Origin: Anaerolineaceae bacterium
GTDB taxonomy: Bacteria > Chloroflexota > Anaerolineae > Anaerolineales > Anaerolineaceae
Direction of reading: 5' to 3'
DNA length: 30,930 nt
Assembly: GCA_021107195.1 (NCBI GenBank)
Contig: JAIOTF010000404.1
Location: forward strand, 1-30,930
Shown here: in pieces, positions 25,385 through 30,930 of the stretch
How positions within the stretch are numbered: the first letter of the stretch is position 1
Layout of the letters: every line of letters begins with the position of its first letter
Position numbers and translations under genes: made by a program
Notes under the pieces: generated by a model
The model's input: the letters and a program-made list of their open reading frames with translations, nothing else
What the model was told of the DNA's origin: nothing
The model's database searches: none

Positions 25385-27115
25385 CTAAAAACCTAATTTT
25401 CCTTTTGTGATTTTATTTGTGAGTATATTCAGCAAAACAACAAAAATCATGACTATTAATGACAATGCGGCGGTCATACCAACTTTACCTTCCTGGTGTA
25501 ATCCAAATACTACCGTTCCTAATGTTTCGTTCCCGACAGAGAACAATAACATGGATAGCGTCAATTCTGTCAACGCCGGACTAAATGCCAGGAACCAACC
25601 TGCAAATATGTTCGATTTAATGAGCGGTATGACAATGTCTTTGAAGGACGAAACAAAGTCAGCACCAGAAATCCTGGCAGCATCTTCTAAAGATCCATGT
25701 ACCTGTTCAAATGCAGCACTAATAGACCGGACACCAAATGTCAGGAAGCGGGCTATATATGCAATTGCGATGATCCATATCGTGTTATAGAGAGAGATAT
25801 TAACCAGTGGTAATGGTTTAACAAACGCAAGAATCATTGCCAGTGCAACAACAATACCTGGTACGGCATAAGGAAGAATCACCAATGCTTCCAGGAACAT
25901 TCCCCATTTCACTTTAAGTTTAACTACTAAATACGAAATGATGAGGGCAATAAACACAATTGCAGTAGCAGATCCTGTCGCAAGAAGGAAACTGTTCTTG
26001 ATAGCCCTCTGGGCTTTTGGGAGTTCTGTGAATATTCGTTGATAATGCACAAAGGAAAGATTATCAAATGTGAAGGGTAAGCCCAGGGCCTTTAGCAAGG
26101 ATGTGGCTAAAATTGAAAGTACAGGCAGCGCTACAGTCAATAACACTAATAAACCAAGAAAAACAACTGCAACATATTTTTTATTTTTTAATTGGATTAA
26201 TTGTGGTTGGGAGCTTTTCCCAGAGATTATTGCAAAGCTTTTGCCTCTTTGTACCCAACGTTGAAGCTGCATAGTGATAATTGCCAGGAAAACCAACAGC
26301 ATTGATAACGCAGCAGCAATTTGCAGATTATTAGCTCTGTCAAAATTCAAAATAGTAAGAAATATTTGAGTTGTCATTACAAAATAGCGTTTTGGGAATC
26401 CTATAACCGCAGGAATACCGAAATTTGCCATCATAGACATGAAAATTAATAGTGCACTTCCTCCGATGCTGGGTAACATCAATGGCAGAGTGATGTCACG
26501 CAAGGTTCTTAATGTTCCTGCTCCTGAGATCTGCCCTGCTTCTTCAAGTGCAGGATTCATTTGTGCGAGTGGTCCTAATGTGACCATATATGCGATTGGA
26601 TAACTATAAAGGATCATCACAAAAATGATTCCGCCTCGTCCATAGATGACCCAGAGAGGATCAAATGTGTTTGCCACAGCCATCCATATTTTGTTAATAT
26701 ATCCAACGGGCCCCAATAAGTATACCCATGCAATAGCACCAATAAATGGAGGAATCAAATAAGGAATAATGAGTGCGGTGCGCCAAAATTTTTTGAATGG
26801 TATATCTGTTCTTGCTAGCAGCCAGGCGATCAGGACACCAATTGCTGTTGCTCCAATTGCTCCCCAGAATGCGACAATGAAAGTATTACGGAAAACGATA
26901 AATGTGGTCTGACTTGTAAAAAGAGCAATATAATTATTAAAACTTGCATGGTCATCTGCAATGAAACTGTTTTTAACTAGTGTGTATGATGGGTATATAA
27001 CAACGAAAAGCAGTAAAATAAAAATAATTAATCCGGCACCATAAACGCCCCATTTAAAATAAGTTTGAGCGCTATTACGGAATTTGAGCTTGGATTTTGA
27101 AGTTAACGATGCCAC
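25385..27115 (-). CDS. ABC transporter permease, fused two-domain (FbpB/AfuB-like)
   Basis: About 576 residues with roughly twelve membrane helices in two homologous halves. Each half carries the cytoplasmic EAA loop that docks the ATPase: EEAGQISGAGTLRTLRDITLPL in the first and EDAARISGADFVSSFKDIVIPL in the second (both shown in part of the loop only). The fused layout is typical of ferric, hexose-phosphate (AfuB) and aminoethylphosphonate importers. A GTG at 27115 has AAGGAGG at 6 bases and is preferred over the TTG one codon upstream, which is only 3 bases from it. It is separated from the receptor gene by a 30-bp perfect palindrome. Confidence 0.93.
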   Translation of the reverse strand: MASLTSKSKLKFRNSAQTYFKWGVYGAGLIIFILLLFVVIYPSYTLVKNSFIADDHASFNNYIALFTSQTTFIVFRNTFIVAFWGAIGATAIGVLIAWLLARTDIPFKKFWRTALIIPYLIPPFIGAIAWVYLLGPVGYINKIWMAVANTFDPLWVIYGRGGIIFVMILYSYPIAYMVTLGPLAQMNPALEEAGQISGAGTLRTLRDITLPLMLPSIGGSALLIFMSMMANFGIPAVIGFPKRYFVMTTQIFLTILNFDRANNLQIAAALSMLLVFLAIITMQLQRWVQRGKSFAIISGKSSQPQLIQLKNKKYVAVVFLGLLVLLTVALPVLSILATSLLKALGLPFTFDNLSFVHYQRIFTELPKAQRAIKNSFLLATGSATAIVFIALIISYLVVKLKVKWGMFLEALVILPYAVPGIVVALAMILAFVKPLPLVNISLYNTIWIIAIAYIARFLTFGVRSISAAFEQVHGSLEDAARISGADFVSSFKDIVIPLIKSNIFAGWFLAFSPALTELTLSMLLFSVGNETLGTVVFGLHQEGKVGMTAALSLIVMIFVVLLNILTNKITKGKLGF

Positions 27116-27200
27116 CAAATCCTCCTTCTGTTACCAGTTAAGTTCAATCTATATGTGTAAAATTTGGAATTGAGATAAATGGGTTTCTCAAAAATTGATG

Positions 27201-27230
27201 TTAGAGGGGAATCATATGATTCCCCTCTAA
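27201..27230. repeat. 30-bp perfect palindrome between receptor and permease genes
   Basis: The half-site TTAGAGGGGAATCAT is followed by its exact reverse complement. It lies 13 bases after the receptor stop and about 85 bases before the permease start. On the minus strand the hairpin is followed by CATCAATTTTTGAG, a weak T-tract. It is probably a leaky terminator or mRNA-stabilising hairpin that keeps the receptor more abundant than the membrane subunits. Confidence 0.8.
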
Positions 27231-27242
27231 GTTCGTTAAATT

Positions 27243-28340
27243 CTACGCATCGGGCGGAGGGCCAAACAGATCTTCGTATTTGGTCCTGAGTTCTTCGCGA
27301 TTCTCTGCCATGAATTCAACCGGCGGGACCAGGATCTTGATACCACCCTCGGCTTCAGTATAACCCTCAGGTTTTGGTGCATCGGGGTTGATACTGACAT
27401 AATTCTGGGCAACGAACAAAGCCTGAGCGCGATCGGAGTACAGGTAATCAATGAAAGCCTGGCAAGCTTCCGGATTGGTTGTACCATTGTAAATTCCGAT
27501 AGGTGTCGGGATCAACACTGCGCCTTCTACGGGCCATACCATCTCAACAGGGGAGCCTTCGTTTTTGTGGTTACGAGCCATAAAGTCGATAAGCTGACCC
27601 ATGACAAATTCACCGGTAGCGATCTTGGTTCCAATACCGCCATTACCACGACCAACGACAACATCATTTTCGTTCAATGTTTCATAGAAATCCCAGCCGA
27701 AATCATCTTCATTAACCAAGGTGCCAAGATTGTTGAATGCGCCGCCAGAATAGAGAGCGCTGGCCATACCGATGCGGCCCTTGTAATCTGGGTTGAGCAA
27801 ATCTTTCCATCCGGTTGGTGCTTCACTAACTAAGCCGGTGTTGTAAGCAAGAATATTGAAGATATAGCGAACTTCGTGGGCTTTGTTGTCGAAATAATGG
27901 TTTCCTTCATCAACCAGGTCGCCGCCAACAGGCATGTACGAAAGCAACATATCTTCATCTGCTAACTTGCGGAAGAAATCAAGGTCAGCAAACCACATCA
28001 TGTCAGCCTTAATGTCACCACCTTCCATCTCAGCCTGAAGTTTAGCTGTCACTTCACCGGTACCGGTGCGATAAATGAAAATTTCGATGTCGGGATAGAC
28101 TTCATTGAAATCCGCGACCATTTCATTTACTTTATCTTCAGATTCGGAGGTGTAAAGAACAACCTGTCCAGAAACACCTGCTTCTGCCTCAACCTCAACC
28201 TCTTTGACAACTTCAACCTCTTTGACAACTTCAACTTCCTTGACAACCTCAACTGTTTCGACAACAGTCTCTGGCTGACAGGCGGTGAGGACGAATACAA
28301 ACACTAATACTATTGGTAATAATACTCTCAACCTCTTCAT
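27243..28340 (-). CDS. Lipoprotein solute receptor of an ABC importer (Fbp/Afu/Phn class)
   Basis: A 365-residue binding lipoprotein. The signal ends in lipobox L18-T-A-C21. Residues 32-49 are three copies of VVKEVE (encoded at 28194-28247), a linker type common in Chloroflexota receptors. The mature domain has the type-II periplasmic-binding fold of the COG1840 iron/hexose-phosphate/phosphonate group (QVVLYTSESEDKVNEMVADFNEVYPDI early; YLYSDRAQALFVAQNYVSINP late). The paired Tyr that binds ferric iron in FbpA is not seen; only one Tyr stands there, which argues against iron. The ATG at 28340 has AAAGGAA at 6 bases; upstream in-frame codons lack a ribosome site. Confidence 0.88.
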   Translation of the reverse strand: MKRLRVLLPIVLVFVFVLTACQPETVVETVEVVKEVEVVKEVEVVKEVEVEAEAGVSGQVVLYTSESEDKVNEMVADFNEVYPDIEIFIYRTGTGEVTAKLQAEMEGGDIKADMMWFADLDFFRKLADEDMLLSYMPVGGDLVDEGNHYFDNKAHEVRYIFNILAYNTGLVSEAPTGWKDLLNPDYKGRIGMASALYSGGAFNNLGTLVNEDDFGWDFYETLNENDVVVGRGNGGIGTKIATGEFVMGQLIDFMARNHKNEGSPVEMVWPVEGAVLIPTPIGIYNGTTNPEACQAFIDYLYSDRAQALFVAQNYVSINPDAPKPEGYTEAEGGIKILVPPVEFMAENREELRTKYEDLFGPPPDA

Positions 28341-28368
28341 TTTCATTCCTTTCATTAAATGTATTTTA

Positions 28369-28413
28369 CAACTGAAAACTAAACAAAAACATATCGCTCT
28401 AAACCACCTCCTT
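28369..28413 (-). promoter_or_regulatory. Orphan strong Shine-Dalgarno and possible 8-codon leader peptide
   Basis: On the minus strand AAGGAGGTGG (near 28402-28411) is followed 11 bases later by ATG (28392) and an open frame MFLFSFQL ending in TAA, about 30 bases before the receptor start. It may be a leader peptide coupled to receptor translation, or a chance match. Confidence 0.35.
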
Positions 28414-28415
28414 CT

Positions 28416-28432
28416 GACCAAAAATTTTGGTC
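28416..28432. promoter_or_regulatory. 17-bp inverted repeat, operator candidate
   Basis: Perfect 8-bp arms GACCAAAA and TTTTGGTC around one central base, 76 bases upstream of the receptor gene in the 230-base gap. Its size and symmetry suit a dimeric repressor. No regulator is encoded in the cluster. Confidence 0.5.
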
Positions 28433-28570
28433 CGCTGGTAATCGCCATCAGTTTGTGCGTTATGGTATGAATCCATCGCGACGTATGACGTGAAGACAGC
28501 GGTTACCCTCATATCTGGCGCAGAGTATCAATTTCTCACGCCAATGTTCAGAGAGCTTTTTTTCTAATGC

Positions 28571-29371
28571 TTATTGCTTTTTTGCACTTTGAAGGTAACG
28601 ACCCATTTCCACAATATTATGTTGTGCAAGGCCTTCCGATCGTTGATATTCCATACCTTCAATCGCTATATCAGTTTGTAAATGATTGCTGATGTATTTG
28701 ACCAGTTCTGTGAAATCACGGTCCCCAGTATTCAAAGCAATATGCCTCTTTTCGGGGGTGAGATCACTCAGGTGGACATGCATTACTTTGTCCATCCGGG
28801 TAATATAATCCAATACATCAATATCTAAAGGAACGTGTGCTGCGTCAAAGGTGATACCAAGATTTTCGGCAGGCACTTCTTCCAAAATTCGGTTGGCATC
28901 TTCTGGTTTAATATAGAATTCCTTCTTGATATGCTCCATTACTTCAAGAGCAACGTTAATGTTTTTTGATTGTGCATAGGACGTTAATCTTTTGACGCCT
29001 TCAATCAGGAAAGGCCAATACTCTTCAGCAGAGTCTCCTGGTATTGTTATCCGGCCAGGGTGAATGACCACAGGATTTGCATTAAGCTCTGCTGCCAGGT
29101 CAATACTATCTTCAAGCATCCTCAAAGATGTTTCCCGTACTTCCTCCAGCTTGGATGTGAAATTTAGATCCCAACTAAGGGCATGAAACGATAAAGACAG
29201 GCCTAATTGATGAGCTAATTCACGGAGTTTTGCACATTTCGCAACTTCGCCGGTCTTAATTAAGTGGAAATGCCAAATTTCTACGCCATCATAACCCAAC
29301 CGTTTGGTAATGTTTAAAACTTCCTCCAGCTGATAAGCAAACAAAAGAGTTGAAGAAGCACTTATTTTCAT
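28571..29371 (-). CDS. Xylose-isomerase-like TIM barrel sugar(-phosphate) isomerase/epimerase
   Basis: A 266-residue TIM barrel of the AP-endonuclease-2 / xylose-isomerase-like family. Its metal-site residues are at the strand ends: E143 (VALEVMEH), D176 and H179 (ITFDAAHV), H198/H200 (HVHLSD) and E238 (AIEGMEY). H104 (VIHPGR) is also typical. Family members epimerise or isomerise ketoses and their phosphates; EryC of erythritol catabolism is, as I recall it, of this fold. The ATG overlaps the stop of the PHP gene as ATGA, so the two proteins are translationally coupled. The specific substrate is not deducible; context suggests a short ketose phosphate. Confidence 0.83.
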   Translation of the reverse strand: MKISASSTLLFAYQLEEVLNITKRLGYDGVEIWHFHLIKTGEVAKCAKLRELAHQLGLSLSFHALSWDLNFTSKLEEVRETSLRMLEDSIDLAAELNANPVVIHPGRITIPGDSAEEYWPFLIEGVKRLTSYAQSKNINVALEVMEHIKKEFYIKPEDANRILEEVPAENLGITFDAAHVPLDIDVLDYITRMDKVMHVHLSDLTPEKRHIALNTGDRDFTELVKYISNHLQTDIAIEGMEYQRSEGLAQHNIVEMGRYLQSAKKQ

Positions 29372-30222
29372 ATTGATCTGCCTTGATGTGTACTATATGC
29401 TTCTTGCAATTTGTTCTTGAATGTCGTCAACACATCGATGGGTGCTTTCATGCTTCCAATGGGAAAGGACTTTTTTCGTTTGGGGCCATGTGAGTCTGAC
29501 CCGCAGGTTACGATCTTGTTATATTTATGAGCCAATTCGATATACTTGTTAATTTCATCTTCAGTATGCATCGGGTAATAGGCTTCCAGCCCTTGTGCAC
29601 CGGCTTGTAACAGCTTTTCTACAATTTCATCGCTCCCCACCAGGCCAGGATGTGCAACGATCGGTAATCCCCCTGCATTGGTGATGTATTGAATAGCTGC
29701 CTCAGGTGTCAAATGATCATGGGGAACAAAAGCTGGCTGCCCTAATCCAAGATATTTGGCAAACGCTTCTTTTTGATCTTCAACATAATTCTTTTCCACC
29801 ATGGCCTCAATAATATGTGGTCTACATACTGAGCCATGGGCAATGTCTCTGACCCGGTCGTAAGATATCTCCATACCGATAGCGTTAAGTTTTGCTACGA
29901 TCTTTTTGGCACGAGCAATCCGCCCTGCCAATCTGTTGTTAATCATATCTAAAAATACTTGATCATCAGGGTTCTTGAAGTAACCAAGGATATCAATTTC
30001 TGTATCGTATGCATCTGTATTAAGTTCTACGCCAGCATAAAGCTCAATGCCTTTTTCTTTTGCAGTACTGACCGCTTCAAAATAGCCGTTTACGTTGTCA
30101 TGGTCTGTTATGGCGATGGCAACCATCTTTGAAGAAGAAGCTATATTAATGATTTCTTGAGGAGAATATGTGCCGTCTGAGGCGGTAGAGTGCATATGAA
30201 GATCGAAGGTTCCATTTGTCAT
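29368..30222 (-). CDS. PHP-domain phosphoesterase (YciV/RNase AM-like)
   Basis: A 284-residue polymerase-and-histidinol-phosphatase-fold enzyme with an apparently complete trinuclear metal site: H9, H11 and D16 (DLHMHSTASDG), D40/H41 (ITDHDN), E66 (GVELN), H136 (CRPH), H191 (AHPG), and D243/H245 (GSDSHG). The inserted helical domain (about 90-170) matches the group that includes 3',5'-nucleotide bisphosphate phosphatase / RNase AM and cyclic phosphodiesterases. It may hydrolyse the imported compound or a cyclic or diester phosphate. It is first in the cluster, overlaps the TIM barrel gene by 4 bases, and has only a distant AGGAA ribosome site. Confidence 0.87.
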   Translation of the reverse strand: MTNGTFDLHMHSTASDGTYSPQEIINIASSSKMVAIAITDHDNVNGYFEAVSTAKEKGIELYAGVELNTDAYDTEIDILGYFKNPDDQVFLDMINNRLAGRIARAKKIVAKLNAIGMEISYDRVRDIAHGSVCRPHIIEAMVEKNYVEDQKEAFAKYLGLGQPAFVPHDHLTPEAAIQYITNAGGLPIVAHPGLVGSDEIVEKLLQAGAQGLEAYYPMHTEDEINKYIELAHKYNKIVTCGSDSHGPKRKKSFPIGSMKAPIDVLTTFKNKLQEAYSTHQGRSI

Positions 30223-30275
30223 ATTTATAGTTATATTCCTTTTCTATAAAATGAAATTTTCTATTTCCTATTCGC

Positions 30276-30436
30276 AACTACTCTGGTGTGTCGTTGCGAG
30301 GAGGTTTTATCGCCGACACTCTCACCTGCGGTGACAAGTGCAGGTAAGCAATCTCCACAACAGTGAGGGACGCTTCGCGGCCACGTCGCAAAAGCGTGCT
30401 TCTCGCAGAGACATTTCTTAGGGAGGCTGAGTAGTT
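30276..30436. repeat. MITE-like element with nested inverted repeats
   Basis: The outer ends are AACTACTC (30276-30283) and its exact complement GAGTAGTT (30429-30436). Just inside is an imperfect inverted pair, TGTCGTTGCGAGGAG (30289) against CTTCTCGCAGAGACA (30399-30413). Further small stems, ACCTGC/GCAGGT (30324-30345) and ACGCTT/AAGCGT (30370-30397), lie within. No open frame. It resembles a non-autonomous transposable or REP-like element; a genome-wide copy count would decide. Confidence 0.6.
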
Positions 30437-30835
30437 ACTCCTATTCAGGAAAACAAAACAACTTGTACTAACATGATAATATCACACTAATACACTTTTG
30501 TGAAACAGTTGCACATACGTGCGTATTCATTGTGAAAGCAAAACACTCGTGTTGTCCTGATTCAGTGAAAAATTGATTGAGAAATGCGGCCGTGTTATAG
30601 TTCATAAATGGAGTAAGTATCGAATCATGACTCTGCGGAGCTGGCTTTGCCATCTCCGCACCCCTTTAGAGAAGAGAAACATTGATGTTCAAACATTTTC
30701 GATCACTATATCTGGCGCCCCGTAATTTACATCAAACGCATCTTATAATAATGGAAAGAAAAATATCAGTTCGCCTGTCCAATCTTGTATTGAGGATTCA
30801 ATGACTAGTACACTTGGGCGTAAATCAGGGATAAG
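30437..30835. other. Non-coding stretch with one strong hairpin
   Basis: No credible gene is visible between the MITE-like element and the IS630 end. It holds a strong hairpin at 30634-30660 (TGCGGAG with CTCCGCA outside, GGC with GCC inside). No T-run follows it on either strand, so it is not an ordinary terminator. The rest appears unstructured. Confidence 0.5.
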
Positions 30836-30930
30836 TTATGCATGTAGTGCCTTGCCTTGATAAGTCCACTTGAACGGTTTTGCCATCGTACAGTTATAGT
30901 ATTCAATAAAAGCTAATACTTTGCGCCTCA
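30836..30930 (-). CDS. IS630-family transposase, C-terminal end (cut by window edge)
   Basis: Read on the minus strand from the right edge, 30 codons end in TAA at 30836-30838. They read FIEYYN, then MAKPFKWTYQGKALHA, the conserved C-terminus of IS630-family (DDE_3) transposases. The catalytic core lies outside the window, so whether the copy is intact cannot be said. Together with the IS4 remnant at 21949-22365 it brackets the AT-rich gene cluster. Confidence 0.8.
   Translation of the reverse strand, partial: RRKVLAFIEYYNCTMAKPFKWTYQGKALHA

Noticed and set aside
28188..28260. 18-bp tandem repeat as a CRISPR or integration site
   Set aside because: It is in frame and encodes the VVKEVE linker of the receptor; there are no spacers.
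24281..28340. A ferric iron uptake system (FbpABC)
   Set aside because: The operon neighbours are sugar-phosphate and phosphoester enzymes, and the receptor lacks the paired Tyr iron ligands.
24281..28340. A 2-aminoethylphosphonate uptake system
   Set aside because: The transporter class fits, but no PhnW, PhnX or PhnY-type enzyme is present in the cluster.
30468..30653. 61-codon minus-strand frame in the right non-coding region
   Set aside because: It overlaps the strong hairpin, has no ribosome site, and its residues show no recognisable family.

Overview
The window most resembles a chromosomal segment of a Chloroflexota bacterium of the Anaerolineae type. This is inferred from the gene repertoire, not from a marker gene: an Agl23-like glycosyltransferase fused to NHL repeats, a lipoprotein with a Ser/Thr/Pro linker and an NBR1-type Ig domain, a cNMP-domain protein with duplicated membrane/PH modules, and a binding lipoprotein with a VVKEVE-repeat linker. 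No rRNA, tRNA or CRISPR array was seen.

Bases 1-21635 are ordinary, fairly GC-rich housekeeping and envelope genes. In order: the end of an HD-GYP protein; a cNMP/PH membrane protein; ClpC; a mutarotase-like protein; a double GNAT; a small four-helix membrane protein; the large Agl23/NHL protein with an NBR1-Ig lipoprotein upstream of it; a YfcC/DcuC-type carrier broken by a 7-bp tandem repeat; a HAD-HD fusion; a membrane-anchored beta-lactamase-fold protein; GDP-mannose 4,6-dehydratase; a cupredoxin-like lipoprotein; an M23/LysM endopeptidase with a Fur-family regulator behind it; and a DUF47-PiT phosphate transport pair. Several convergent or operon ends carry clear hairpin terminators.

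Bases 21949-30930 look like an acquired island. The left end carries the C-terminal third of an IS4-type transposase. The right edge carries the last 30 residues of an IS630-type transposase, with a MITE-like inverted-repeat element just inside it. Between them are seven minus-strand genes of visibly higher AT content: a PHP-domain phosphoesterase, a xylose-isomerase-like TIM barrel protein, a lipoprotein solute receptor, a fused double permease, an ABC ATPase, an RpiB-family isomerase and a glycerol-1-phosphate-dehydrogenase-like enzyme.

My reading of the island is a self-contained import and catabolic route for a phosphorylated or phosphodiester-linked short polyol. The transporter is of the Fbp/Afu/Phn type and there is no sugar kinase. 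The PHP enzyme could hydrolyse a phosphoester, the dehydrogenase could oxidise a polyol phosphate, and the TIM barrel protein and RpiB could convert the resulting ketose phosphate. The RpiB has Ser-Asn-Asn where ribose-5-phosphate isomerases have the ring-opening His, as expected for an acyclic substrate such as tetrulose 4-phosphate. The combination recalls the isomerase part of erythritol/threitol catabolism (EryC/EryI, DerI), but with a different dehydrogenase and no kinase. The exact substrate is inference.
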